A stretch of 37,974 bases of DNA from Ophiothrix spiculata. Its lineage: Eukaryota > Echinodermata > Ophiuroidea > Amphilepidida > Ophiotrichidae. A program made the position numbers and the translations under genes. The notes under the pieces are model-generated. The model was not told the origin of the DNA. It searched no databases and saw only the letters and a list, made by a program, of their open reading frames with translations. The DNA is taken from assembly GCA_000969725.1 (NCBI GenBank), contig JXSR01S010357.1; one strand, given 5' to 3'. How positions within the stretch are numbered: the stretch's first letter is position 1; every line of letters begins with the position of its first letter. Positions 1 through 12,454 of this stretch are shown here, piece after piece.

Positions 1-126
1 AGGAGAAGAGGAGGAAAACGAGACAGAAGAAAACAAACGAGGATATTAAGAAGGCGGACATGGAAGAGAGATACCTGCAGAAAACAAGTTATCTTAACAT
101 GAATAGGAAATATTTGTTAAACGTAC
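1..126 (-). other. Probable intron sequence next to the candidate exon
   Basis: On the minus strand this edge follows the donor at 125-126 and is pyrimidine-rich, with a TTTTCTGCAG acceptor-like string ending near 77. Splicing there would leave an intron of only about 50 nt and the downstream frame stops after nine codons. I therefore read it as intron that continues out of the window. Confidence 0.25.
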
Positions 127-229
127 CTCCATTCTGTTTTGTACCCGCCGTACTCGCTGGATAAACCTCATGTATACATAGAAAATAAATAACCACAATC
201 AAAAACCAAGCTCCGTTGTCGATGTTCAT
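127..229 (-). CDS. Possible first coding exon with signal peptide; gene continues left, out of the window
   Basis: Reading the minus strand from the ATG at 229, 34 codons plus one base stay open and stop at a GGAG|GTACGT splice-donor-like junction (donor GT at 125-126). The start is the first ATG after an in-frame TGA and has A at -3. The peptide begins MNIDNGAW, then has a hydrophobic run (FLIVVIYFLCIHEV, residues 9-22), then a small polar stretch (YPASTAGTKQNG). This is the layout of a secretory signal peptide with cleavage likely near residues 25-28. The exon would end in phase 1. The mature protein lies outside the window, so its function is unknown. The exon is short and unsupported by homology. 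It could be chance, but start context, signal peptide and donor occurring together make it the best coding candidate here. Confidence 0.45.
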
Positions 230-3200
230 GTTGTCAGTCTTGCTTTTAAACCACGTCAAACCCGATCACTATCTGTAATGAGAAAGAAAATTGTTTGCAT
301 TGGTCATCTCTTGCTGTCTCTTAAAGAATAATGATTAGATCTGGAACCACTTAACACAAAGCGTCACTCATAAGTTAAAGCACTTTATATCATATGTATC
401 ACTTAGTCATTAATGAAAACCGACAAGTAAATGAACTGGCAAGTTATGCACTGAAATCAAGTTGGGGGATTATGCGTTAGTGACCGCCTACCACAAACGA
501 ACTAAACATCCAATTTTTGCATCGTTGACTTTCAAATGCAATAACTGGAACTATAAAACACAAAATATGTTAATATTTATTTGATAATCATAGAAACACT
601 ATAAACAAGTCAAATCCTTTGCATACAGGACAGATAAAAATAGTAAGTTAAGCTTATGACTCCATGTTGCAATACCTTGCTTCCTCGCGTGAGGTGGAAA
701 TCATTTTCTGCATACTGTTTCCCGATATTATATAAGTTTACCAACCGTGTTGATAATATTTCCTATCTTTGTTATTAAATCAAAACAAGTTTGTACGAGA
801 CATAAATACTATATGTTCAGTCCTTTGTAAAATGTATATTGCAAAGTACAAACAATGACAAAAAGACTACTGGCATGCTGGTATCCAAAACCATGTCGAC
901 AAAGCCTTCAAAAATCTTTCAAATATATTTCAATTTTTAAATCATAATATACACGTGCGTGTATTCAACGTTTTTGCTTGGAGTTTAAATTCTAATCATT
1001 TCAACAATAAAAAGTAGAAACGCTCCTATTTTGCATATATCTATCCCCACCGCATTTAAATTCAAATATTATTTAAAGCATGTTCAGACAAACTTTCCAA
1101 AATGCTCAAGCAATTAAATGTCTTACGTAGTTATGAATAAAGCTTATAGGTTTTGTTAATTTCATCGGTATTTCCCATACTGTTTCAAATCACGTGCAAT
1201 GTTTTAACCCTATTTACATTTAACTTAAATTATAAATAGCTGATCCGAAGTGACTTCTAGCTCAAATGTTTAAAATTGGCCATTATATCAAAGTCTACGA
1301 AACCATCGGAACATTTATATCACGTTTTGTTTTCTGTCATGCATGATAAAAGCAACAAAGTACCAGTTTGAACCCACAAAGCATTAATGTCATTTTACTT
1401 TTTATTTCAATGCAAACCAATCATAAAGAAGTCCATACCTATTCCACTAAATCGAAGTTATTCTTATCTGTCTGCCTTATTGTCAAGTTTGATCTTTCTT
1501 TGACGTTTTCTACAATGTACCACTATCTATAACATTGACAAGATTCGAAACTCGAACATACATTTTTGACCTACCTACTAAAGTGATAAAGTTGAATTAT
1601 ATATACCGTAAAAAGAATGTAGACACTTTATGCGACAGAATCTGAGGCTTCATCATCAAAACAATCTATCTGTCAAATATACCATTATTAATTCTACATG
1701 TAGCTGATAGCCATGACAGAATAACATCAAAGACTTTCCGCCTTACCTTTAAAGTCTTACGTTCAATATACACTGAACGTGACAAGGAACATATGTTTAA
1801 GGTCTACCAGAAGCCTAATCAGATCACGTTTAATGTATGTTGAAAGTGTATGTCACATTGATGCAAAGTCAAATCAATAATTTCCTATTTCCCCATTTTA
1901 CCCCATGATATGTTATCGAAATTCTGATCTAGAGCTACACTCAATTTGTAACAAAACACCCATACTGTACAATCATGATTACGAAAATAAACTTGAACTT
2001 GAAATATTTTCACTGAACAAGCTATTGTGGTTATAAGAATAATAGATGACTTCCATGTATAACACATCTCAGTTATATATTTCATAATAGACATTAGCTG
2101 CTTTCTCTTTTAAAATACAAGGATCTAAAAAGACATATTCAGCAACATAAGGAATGCTTAAAGACTTTCTGCCAAATTTGTAACACACCCACTGCGTGTT
2201 ACATGCAATCACGTAAAAATATGTATATACTTCAAACATTTGCGGAGAAATTCAGACTAACTTGGCAGTTTATTTAGACAAGCCATGTAATCACGTAGCA
2301 TTTATATCAGCAGATCGGGCGGAATTACCAGTCTATTCAACTCTATCGAATTCATTTTGTCCTATTGGGAGTCCTGCTGGAGTCACACCACAATTGCAAT
2401 GCAATTTCGACCATTATTAAGAAAAAATGTGTATAAAATGGAATATACCTGCATTTTAAAAATGACGATGTTGAAACGCAATAAAAAAGAATTATGTCTT
2501 CTTATTATAATATTTATGATTCTGAAACCAATATTACATGTGGGATTAATGATTGCAGCTGCATTCGGGTGAAAATATCATATCACTTTAATGATTAAAA
2601 AGTGGCATCGCATTTGAGAGATCATATATGTCTAATCTACACATTTCACAGAACATTTTAGCATGGATTTTTAAATCTATGATTTTATTTGGTCTATCAA
2701 TCAAAATGGTTATGTAAAATTGTAAATAAAAAGCATATATGAATATTTATATTTACATTTTGTATAGCGTCATACAAACTTTTAAAAAAAAAATAGATGT
2801 CTCCAAGTGATGCTCGGTCGACACGATTACAGTTTTAGTGTTTTAATATGATTCTAACTTTTCCTTCATTTTGGACAGAACATGATTAATTAAACGTGCA
2901 ATGGACAATGTGAATCTGACCATCGCTTACAGAAAAGGAAATTCAGATTATTTTTGCATCAAATTAAAGACGATATTTTCGTTTGTAGTTCTATGCTGTT
3001 AGTTTCTTAAATCAAAGATATTAATTAAATATTCTAGTAAAACACACCCTCATTGACATGATAGATGCTCATTACATGTTTATGACGATGTTGTCTAAGG
3101 AAGAAGGTGGTTCCTGACTAAATAAATTGTAATAAAACAATGACATTATTCTAAAGCAGCAATGCAACTCACAGGTCTTAATAATCTTTTGATTTAACTC

Positions 3201-5886
3201 TTTGTAGAAATTATTCCTTTTTGTCCCATTCATGTTGAATAATATTTGGGTGACGCATTTACATATCTATGACTGAAGTCTGGAAGACACATGGATTTGA
3301 TAATGATCACTTAATATTAGACAATACTGTTGGGTATGATTTGCTATGTAAAAGTATTTTTAAAGTACACTAGTGCCAACTTAAATGAGACAAATATGAG
3401 TGATAATGAGGACCATAGTGACAACTGCTTTCATCGCGTTAGGTGATAAGCAACATTTCATTACCAAGTCACATACTGGCGGCTAAAAAGTCAAAATTCA
3501 TGATCCAATCAAGATTTACTTTTACTAAAGTGCATTGATCCTTAACACGTGAAATATTTATGTTTGCACTTTCATCCTCTGTAATGTTGCATTTATTTCT
3601 TCTGGGAACCATAACAATTATTATTTCAACACACACGAATTAGGAAATTGGTATGTAATAAAAGGCGTACTTTCCTTTAATACTTCCCAAGGGTTAGTTC
3701 AATCAGCAAATAAATAAATTCTAAATTTCAACTTTCTTTTGACTTTATGTATTATTATCATTACTTTTAATCTGTATTCTAAAAAAATTGTTTATAGCTT
3801 GTTATGATCTAAGCAAATTTGATATCACAAAGTAAGAGTTTTATTTATCAGAAATGATTGATCTCCATCATATTAAATCAAATGAATTAAGATTTAAACT
3901 GCATCTAAGATGAAAGAAATCCGAACGAACCCCGCCACAAGAAGATTGAGTAGAACAGCGATAGAAAAACAGCAATTTTTTGTACTTCCTTAGATTTCTA
4001 CCGATTTCCAAAACCATGAATCACAGATATAAGTATTTGTAAAACCAATTTGCTATAATAAGTAATTAATTTGGTACAAATAAGCAAAGATTTGGGAAGA
4101 AAAACAACACTAACATGGTACCTCCCAACGAGGTTAACTGATGAATACCAAATGTTGCCCATCCCTTATGCATTGAACAATATAACTCTCAATTTGGTCA
4201 TATCTGTTCAAAAGTTTTGTTTTAAATTCTGAAAAATAAACTATGACACTTGTGGATCAAAAAGAAAAGCCTCTTATGATATCATTTCGACCACCCTAAT
4301 TGACTCGTTAAGCCTAAAACAAAAACCATACGTTGTTAAACACCGTGTATACAATTTCCTATAATTTGGGAGGAAATTGGAAAATGAAGCAAAAACTAAT
4401 TTAATTTACATCCGATTGTTACAATTGAATAGTGCTACAATCCCGGAGGATTTCATGGTCTTGACAAAGTTCAATGCTCTTTTAGTGAAAACTTGATTTT
4501 TATTCAATTTTATCCCGTTTATATTAGTACAATTGTCATGGTTACTTTGTACTTTTGTTACGCTGGTTGACAAAGGAGGTCAGTGTCCTGAATGGTCACC
4601 GTGAGAATGAGTAAGATGCCGAGCTATGAAAAGCAAAATCCATGATTTGGGTTTAGCATCTGCGTTTATAATCAGACTTTTGGTTTTATCAGAGATTGCG
4701 TCGTGTGTTTTAAGTGGTTTTTTAATCAATGTCCGTCACCTAAAATTACCCGAGAATATCTTTGGCATATTTAACAGTTTATGTTAAGACATTTGTATCA
4801 TTTTTTTAAAATTTCGAGATTTCTTATTGAAGTTATAAGCATGGAAAGGTTTTTTAGTTGAGCAAGTAACTATAATAGTATAGAACGGGAAGTAATTAAA
4901 TTTGAGGAATCAAACTTCTTAAATGTAGTCAGGTGTTTAAAACATTCACTAAGTTTATATATTGCACAATATTTAAGCAGTGTAACCCATGAGTTGATTC
5001 AACAGTGGAGTCCTAGCATACATAAAAAGAAATAACATGTTTACAGAAACATTATTTACATAATTATAAAAGGTAATATAAAGATACAGATTTGAACTCA
5101 AATTCAGATTCATTTATTTCAATATCAAAGACAGTTATATATCATAAACATGTTACATATTAAGATTGGAAGTTATGTAACATGCATAGAGTACATGCAA
5201 GTGCATGGGCATTGTAAATTCTAAAACTAATGGGAATCAGATGATAAACAACGAAGAAATGATATATCATGAAAATAAAGTTTTGTTGAAGTGACATAAA
5301 GGTAATTATAAATGCCATAGGTATACTCCAGTTGACATTGCATAACGTGAGTTATGAGTTGTAACATGTGCTATATATCAAACATACATTATACTATAAT
5401 TTTAATTAAACAGCTTTATATTATAATATACAATTTCATTTTTTTTTTACAATTTTGTTTAAAAGACATAAAAGTATTTGCACTTCAAATGCTGCTTGAG
5501 ATGACATTCCATATCGCACAACGTCAAAAAAGTATTTTCGATCAAGTATATTGCACATCCAAAATCAATACTTGTGACTAAAATGTTTCCCTGCTATTGT
5601 GTTTCAAATATGAAAAGAGGATTCTTTTGCAATATTTGTATCTAAACTATTCAACTAGTTATTGTTTTTATAAATCAGGATCATTGAAGAATCTAAAAAT
5701 AGAACAAAAGCTATTCTATATTCATACGGCTTTTTGTTCATAACATAAAAGAGGGTTTTGAGTGATTTTGAAAATGTAAAATAAGATAAATTTTCATCAA
5801 TAATTTGATAGTGCTAATGTTATGATATTTCATGTTAAAATGTGCAAAATAACTTACATGCTTACACATCAGTGGATAATTTTAAC
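230..5886. other. AT-rich non-coding DNA, no gene seen
   Basis: About 5.6 kb of AT-rich sequence with stop codons dense in all frames. The longest open frames are about 70 codons with low-complexity, Ile/Leu/Lys/Asn-rich translations, as expected by chance. I saw no repeat family, RNA gene or convincing exon. A distal promoter for the minus-strand exon at 127-229 could lie at the left end, but I cannot identify one. Confidence 0.5.
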
Positions 5887-6123
5887 GGTCATATGGGAAA
5901 TTTACACCCCATACTTTTCCATATCGACCAGACCAGACCCAACATCCATTTTCAACGTTTGTTGTTGAAGTTGACCCCTTAAAAGCAGACAAATGATTGG
6001 TGTTGTTGAAGGGACTTTGATTGAACAATCCAATTGGATTAAACAACTTGCAGTTAAATAGTTTAGGCAAAATTTAGGAATAACTTGTAATAGCTGAGGT
6101 AAAGGTCTATGGTTCATATGACC
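5887..6123. mobile_element. Possible small inverted-repeat element
   Basis: The segment is bounded by GGTCATATG at 5887-5895 and its exact reverse complement CATATGACC at 6115-6123. Its interior is somewhat richer in GC than the flanks. Only nine bases match at the ends and no target-site duplication is visible, so chance is a real alternative. Confidence 0.22.
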
Positions 6124-7396
6124 CTTGTATTATTAGGTGTTGGAATTTTATTAACCCCAATGTAGAGATATTTCCAAACTCATGTTTCTTTTGATAAAGA
6201 GTTTACATGCAACCCCAGACATGTTAAGAGTAATAAAGAGTAATATTAAATATATATTACCTGGTCTGTGTATACGTATCATACTAGTTCAAATACTAAA
6301 ACTACGGTATTTACATTTGAAAATGCAAATTTGGTTATAATTAATTTCGTTATACGTGCAGCTGTACTAACATAACAAGCGAAATTATGATGTAGCAATA
6401 AAATAAGTGGTTTTTTTTTCTGAAGATAAAACTGTTTTAATAGACATCTGATTGTAGTTGACCAGCCAAATGAACATTTATCATTTTAATATCAACCAAT
6501 AGGACTGGCTGATATAGAAGTCAGTAGAGCTCAGAAGGTTAAAGAAACAACCATTAATTTCCTGGATTAAAGAAACAAGATAAATTTGCCGATTTCAACA
6601 CATTCCCTGCGAAACTTTTAATTCAATGTTTCCAAGAATTTACTGAATTTTTTGAAATATGGATACAACAAATTTTCGTCCAGTCATTAATAGTTCGAGG
6701 CTACTTTTCACCTATTGTGCTTATAACCCACACCCTTCCTATTACTGACAGCAGTTGTCAGCGCAAAATCAAGCGTCAAACTTATACTGGGCCTATGTCA
6801 TGACTACCAACTGACGATAGGCCTGTAATCAGTTTTAATTTAATATAATCTGACAGGTAGACTGTTAACTCCCATGTCAGACTTACCTGCCAGATCGTTA
6901 ACGATTGCAATTCATTTTAAACAATATTTTCTTTAAATATTTGAATTTATGTTAATAGTGTTTTTATCATGAAAGAACTTGGGGCTATTGTAATTCTACG
7001 AGAACCGTTTTAACCCTCTGACTTAATATTTGGGGTTGAATTGCTGTTTTGATGGTGTTTTTATATAGGATTACATTTTATAGTAACAGTCCGTAAAAAC
7101 CAAGCAACAAGCATAAAAATACCGTCAGTAATTTGCATTGGATTCAATAATGCTTTGCAAAAAGAATAAACAAATATACCAATAAGAAAAAAAAAACCGT
7201 AAAGATAACCCCATTCTTATACATGTATTTTGAGTAATAAAATTTACCTTTGGGTTTTATTCATGCATTTTATAGTAATATCTAAAATAAAGCAAACATT
7301 AATAATTTTCAAAATGGTCAGCCGAAAAAGGTAAGCAGTTAACAGGCTCGACTGAAATCAGAAACACAACGTTAATTAGCTCCCATTTACTAGTAT
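6124..7396. other. Non-coding DNA, no gene seen
   Basis: AT-rich sequence with no supported gene. A 12-bp perfect palindrome ATCGTTAACGAT lies at 6893-6904, and the nearby TCTGACAGGTAG and GTCAGACTTACC strings are only loosely related. Nothing here supports a named feature. Confidence 0.45.
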
Positions 7397-7622
7397 TTAT
7401 GTGATGGCTCATCCCGAAAGGGGAGACTTTGCAGATGATATCATTTTTGATTTTATCATTGTATCTGTTACAGCATTTTCTAAGCTTTAAAATGACACCT
7501 TACTTGTTAAAATTGATCTAGGCGATCAAATTTTACAACAAAAAAATCTGCTGGAAATTCTCATTATTTTCTTTATTTTTTGCTGCCTATTTTTAACAGT
7601 TTCTCGAAAAGTATCACATATA
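7397..7622. mobile_element. MITE-like element, internally deleted copy (family member 1)
   Basis: This segment matches 32482-32739 over most of its length, in the same orientation. Shared parts include the left end with CCCGAAAGGGG, the string CTGTTACAGCATTTTCTAAG, and TTATTTTCTTTATTTTTTGC. It begins ATGTGATGGCTC and ends ATCACATAT, so the outermost inverted bases are kept. About 35 bp present near the right end of the other copy, including the inner part of its right terminal repeat, are missing. It looks like a non-autonomous DNA transposon. TA target duplication, as in Tc1/mariner-type MITEs, is possible but not clear. An open frame of 62 codons starting at 7580 straddles its right edge and is not credible. 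Confidence 0.6.
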
Positions 7623-8182
7623 ATATAGGCCTATCGCATTCGCCTTTATTATTGTTTTTTGGCTGGAAATTTTCCAGTGTTTTCACAGCTAGCAAAACGT
7701 ATCTTAATCAAGGAAAGACAATGGCAACAGCAGTAGTGTCAACAAAATTCCAAGGAAAAGGGAAATAACCACTGTGGGTTTCAACTCTATTTCAAAGGTA
7801 ATTGTGAACAATTTGAAATTTTGTGTGGTCTTTTGGTCATGGAGGAAAAGTTGAATTACATTTTCTAAATGGCGCATTTAATTGGCAAGGTGGGTCGGTA
7901 ATCAAATTAATGTCCCAATCTTTGTTTTAGTTGTACTGTTTATTGTTCCAAGGAAATATATGAAAAATGTGTCTCTAAAGAACCTAAAAAAAAAAAAAAA
8001 ACCGATACTAATGATCGGAGTCGTGATCAAGTGGAAAAGGGTTTAATGATGCTGGAGGAAGTTTGTTCTTCATTCTGGACCATGAAGTGCTCAAATCAAA
8101 AGAATGTTGTAATATATTGTATTATTATAGCTCATCCTTAAAAGTATTACCAAATCTATAAAAAATATCAAATTTAAAGGAT
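7623..8182. other. Non-coding DNA between transposons
   Basis: No gene is seen. A 15-base A run near 7987-8001 is the only notable composition feature. Confidence 0.4.
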
Positions 8183-8517
8183 CTGTCACACATCCCCGTA
8201 CAGAGCCTAAGCGTACGAATAACATGTGCCACTATGATGACGGATAACGAATAAAACGTATACATAACGCACACAACCGTATGAATAACGTACTGAACGT
8301 ACACTGGCGTAACTAGAAAAATAGGAGTTCTCCATAGACCCATGTACATTCGTCAGAGCAGGGGGGCTCCCACCCCTTGCTCTCCCCAGCTGGTTACGCC
8401 ACTGTGAACGTACTTCTAACGAACACATGGTGAACATCAATGTATATCACAGAACAAAAGTGGGATGAAATACGTTTAATTGGCGTACGTTTTGCCCTAT
8501 ACGGTGATGTGTGACAG
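8183..8517. mobile_element. Inverted-repeat DNA element hosting a nested insertion
   Basis: The left end CTGTCACACATCCCCGTA (8183-8200) matches the reverse complement of the right end, CTGTCACACATCACCGTA (8500-8517). Similarity continues weakly inward for another 15-20 bp to a shared CGTACG. The element would be about 230 bp without the 103-bp insertion at 8303-8405. TTAA occurs a few bases outside each end, at slightly different distances, so a piggyBac-like target is possible but unproven. The open frames crossing it on the minus strand are by-products of the repeat. Confidence 0.6.
8303..8405. mobile_element. Nested hAT-like MITE (103 bp)
   Basis: The ends are ACTGGCGTAACTAG and, read inward from the right, ACAGTGGCGTAACCAG. 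They are flanked by the direct repeat GAACGTAC at 8295-8302 and 8406-8413 (nine bases match if the preceding T is counted). An 8-bp target duplication and CAGTGGCGTA-type ends are typical of non-autonomous hAT elements. It sits inside the older element at 8183-8517 and so inserted later. Confidence 0.65.
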
Positions 8518-9093
8518 AGCATTAAGGTTTGTAGATTTATGATCAATTTAGGTCTACAATCCTAATACATTGATTACAATACATATATTGTCAATGTGCT
8601 TTACGACTATCTCATCTTAAAACTTGCTTAAGAATGAGATGTCCGCAAGTACATTGACACCAAACATGTCAAATTGAATGGGGTAAAAATTCTAAGAATG
8701 GAAATTTAACTTCGTTTGTCAGTGGTCTCTTTGATTTTACTAAATTGCCGATGTTTTGTATAGTATTCATACAAAGCTAAAAAATTTCATCACGTCGTTC
8801 AAGCGAATAAATTCGGTAATTTAGCAATGTAGACAATGCATCCATGTCTCTTTCCGTTACAATATAAAAGTTACTGGAAAAACCGCTTTAAGGATATCAA
8901 AATCTTCACTCCACAGTTTCATATAACAGATTGTACTTTTTTGTTCGCATTCGATTTTGTTGTTGTAAAGAATAGCTGGGCAGTGTAAATATCAAAAATG
9001 AAATAATATATCATTTTATTAGAATCCTATACCATAGTAATTCATTCAAATTACTTTACAAAGATAACGTCAATAACTTTTGGTCAATTCAGA

Positions 9094-9250
9094 TAAGATG
9101 AAATAGAAAATAAGACAATGTAAGACGAGACATTGTTAGATGCACGATAACATAGATAACATACGATGAGATAAGATAAGACAATGTAAAATAAGATAAG
9201 ATAAATAAAATACGGTATGATAAGAAAAGACCCATTGAGATAAGAAGATA
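9094..9250. repeat. Degenerate GATAAGA-rich simple repeat
   Basis: Irregular repeats of AGATAAG, with variants such as AAGACAATGTAA, fill this stretch. It belongs to a segment present in copy A but absent from the matching place in copy B. The 84-codon minus-strand frame across it translates as Ile/Leu/Tyr/Ser-rich low complexity and is not a gene. Confidence 0.6.
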
Positions 9251-9483
9251 GCTTGTCTATCACCTTGTCTAAGAAATAAGAAGACGAATTTTGACGAAAA
9301 TACCATAACAGTCTAATACTCCTCTTCCAAAATCTCAAAGAACATGAAGCCAGAACAACTACCTACAGCAAGAGATCGCAGGTAGAGCCTTGACCAGAGG
9401 CAAATAATATTTTGATCGTTACATAAAATAATCACCAGTCCTTGTTTCATTACATACAATGTTTTTACAATAGAAAAATGTGA

Positions 9484-9740
9484 TCATTTTTATCTAAACA
9501 TCACCATCCATTCACCCTCACAAACCCCAAACCCACATACAAACACATTTGGGCTTACAAAAAGGGACAATAAAAGGGACAAAAGACAAAGCAAGGACAG
9601 GACTAGAGAGACAAGACACCCAACACCAAGGCAAAGGCCTGAAATCAAAATTAAAACCAACCCAGTCAAACATAGTAATGAAACGTTTCCGAAATGCACA
9701 GGACTGAAAATCAGCCTTTGAATTAAAGATGGAGACAATC
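9484..9740 (-). mobile_element. Possible retrotransposon tail fragment
   Basis: The composition is unlike the flanks: strongly C/A-rich on the plus strand, hence T/G-rich on the minus strand, with AAAAAGGGACAATAAAAGGGAC-like repetition. The block is missing from the equivalent place in copy B, so it is likely an insertion. A T/G-rich minus strand running into TGATGTTTAGATAAAAATGA would fit the 3' end of a non-LTR element. No reverse transcriptase or other domain is visible. The two overlapping minus-strand frames of 74-82 codons here are composition artefacts. Confidence 0.25.
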
Positions 9741-12089
9741 ATTTTTTTGGAGCATGCTTTAGCTTTTCAGAAGAATATTCATATAACATTATTCATAGAA
9801 AACTGAAAATTTATAGTAGATTGGTATCACAGTTGGTCTTTCTGAAATGCTTAACATTTCAACTGAACTATGATTTATTACAATTTCTCAATGAACCACG
9901 TCCTATATATTTATTTATCGCCATGCTCATTTGGAAATGTAGTGCATTTGACTGGATGTCTGTATATCATGCGTGTTTGAATTTTAATATATATTTAGTT
10001 TGTATTTCAAACCGGAAATATGCAGATAGAATGACATATTACCAAAAGGAAATTAAGGAATGTGAACTTCATCGACAGAGAGAATAAACCTGACTTAATA
10101 AATTACGACATTGTAAATGTTGTTTTGTCTGTTTTAATATTTTAGTTGTGATAAGACACGGTATCGTATCTGTAACTAATAATCATGATACCATGTCCTC
10201 AGCATATTGTAATCCTTAGCAAGTGACAATTTAAAACCTATTCTGATTCGTTGGTTACAAGAAGTGATCATCTTTAGAACCAATTACTGGGCAACTTCAC
10301 TAAAGAACTAATACAAACCTTTGTTAGTGACAAACTCTGAGCCTGGATAAATACAAAATACGTATTCAAACCGACCAATCATATCAAAGTAGGTAGACCT
10401 TAGAGATTTAAAAAGGGCGACTTCAGGCGTATAGTCTTTAGTAGGTTAGGGAATAACTACTCATTCATTAGTGAGAGAAGTAATATCGTAATCGACATTC
10501 GTCGACATTTAACCCATGATACCTGACCTAAATGATATATTCATGCGTTTTCTGGCAGATGATCAGATGATGTAATTTATATAAATTATGTGCTCATCTC
10601 ATACTTGGAGTTTATGTTGGATTTACAGAACTGTAAGGAATAATTGGGCCATCTTGGTATAAAACCTTGGAAACAGGATTTTGATATCTTAATAATGTAA
10701 CACATAATATATAATGCATTAGCAAAATTGACTCCTAAAATACGTTTTCCTATAGATATATAACAGCTGTAAAAACTTGTTGTGTTCTAGCCCGCGTCAT
10801 GAATACATGCTTGTGTAAAGTTGTGTTTGAGACATCCAAGAGACTGTCCCTCATTTGAAATCATGTTTTGAAATGCAACACTTTGTCAATTCGTTGTTGA
10901 CCTGGGCCTTTTTAAAAAAAGCTTTTTGACTCATCTTTTAATCATCTGAATAGGCTATTAAACGTGGTTGCAGATGATAAAACACATTTTTAACCAACAC
11001 GCATTAAACATAAAATTTTCTCTCCTATAGGCCCGATATAGTTCCGGCTAAAAGTGTAATATGTAATTCCCTAAAGTAGTCGTTTTAGAACTACTTTGAT
11101 TATTCCATGTCATTTTGCACGTTATTCATCAGCTTGTTAATCATATCATTCAGCTTGATCAGAGATTAGAAAACACGATTTTAAAGTTTAATATTGTAAA
11201 GGGGTTATCCTTGAAGGTTAGATTGACTTTGAACATGTTGAAGGCTCTGAAGATTTTAAAAATGTACGATTTCATTCATCTAGTAGTAAATTGTGTCTAC
11301 ATTATTTCCTGACCAACTTGAAATGCATGCAACATTTTTACTCTAAAACATCTTTTCCAACACTTGCAGCTACCTAATTTCACACATATGAAAGCAAACT
11401 CGTCCGGATATTGTTTGTTTAGACTTTTCAAGATGTGTTTACTACGTTAAAGCTAACACTTTTAAACTTTTAAACCGAAACCTATACTTGCCCTTTGAGA
11501 ATTAGTCACTGATGTAGATGAAACCTAAATAATCTTTGAAACCATAACATCTTAAAATGAGGGCTAAGAAACTCCATCTATACATTTTAAGCGTTCTGAA
11601 CGTTATGCTGTAATACGATATATAACCCAATACTAGCATCAACCGCAATAACACATTTTGCAATTTCCTAATATTAAAATCCCCTTAATCTTGTTAAAGC
11701 CTTGCCTATAGGTCAACCCTAAACATCAAACCAACAAATAAAAAAGAATGGAAAGACTTGACTTGACACATTTATTTCTTATTACTATTTTCAATATTGC
11801 TCGCATATTAGATACGTATAGCAAGAGTCGCATCAGTAATGCATCCCATTTGTTGCAATACAAGTTTTCTTACCTCTCTGATATCCGTCTTCAAACAACG
11901 TGTTCCAATGTTACAACGTACTCCTGATAGGTAGATCATGAGATATGTACTATTTCCGTTAAGTATTCCCATAGAGAATAACTAGCACTTAACTTGTTAG
12001 ATGCACATCCGTGATTTAGTATTTGTATAGTAATTCCTAAATTTAACAATATGCGTAAAAACCACAGCATAGATATATCCTACTAGTCT

Positions 12090-12454
12090 ACCACACCTCA
12101 AGTAAAATCACACACTTCTAAACCTGCCAACAGAAATAAGTGACACGAGAATGAATTCACATCTTGTTCATATGTTCGTCCTCCGTCTGGATGTAATAAA
12201 ATATCTTTTCTTCGCCACCACTCCCGTGAGCCCTATTCATCCAGGTAAAAACATGACCCTATCAATCGTGATGTTCACATGGTCGCTCAACTCGGAGCTA
12301 ACGTAAGACCAAACATAAAGATTACTACGGTATGTTAATTCACTTGACATAACAAATTTGATTCCACATTACTGAGAAAGCCCCCAGTGGAATGACTGTT
12401 CAGACCTGCTAGCTCAAGCAATTATGAGTGAAAATTTAAACCACAAAGTCACAC
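12090..12454. other. Highly conserved island within the duplication
   Basis: Compared with copy C (22046-22390), about 180 bp at 12130-12310 differ at only about four substitutions and one single-base deletion. About 130 bp further on (12350-12454) are nearly as close. Adjacent parts of the same duplicated unit differ far more. A 51-codon plus-strand frame from ATG 12154 to TAA is preserved in both copies. However, all three codon differences I count are amino-acid changing (Pro/Gln, Asn/Tyr, Thr/Ile), which argues against protein constraint. A regulatory element, a non-coding exon or gene conversion between copies are the options. Confidence 0.55.

Noticed and set aside
77..126. A tiny intron joining the candidate first exon to sequence at 1-76
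   Set aside because: About 50 nt is very short and the joined frame stops after nine codons.
6893..6904. Perfect 12-bp palindrome ATCGTTAACGAT
   Set aside because: Isolated short palindromes of this size can arise by chance; nothing around it supports a site.
9490..9742. Two overlapping Leu/Ser/Val-rich minus-strand frames resembling membrane proteins
   Set aside because: Hydrophobicity follows from the T/G-rich minus strand of a repeat-like insert; no start or splice context supports them.
12142..12306. Plus-strand 51-codon frame (ATG to TAA) kept in copies A and C
   Set aside because: All three codon differences between the copies change the amino acid, so protein selection is not supported.
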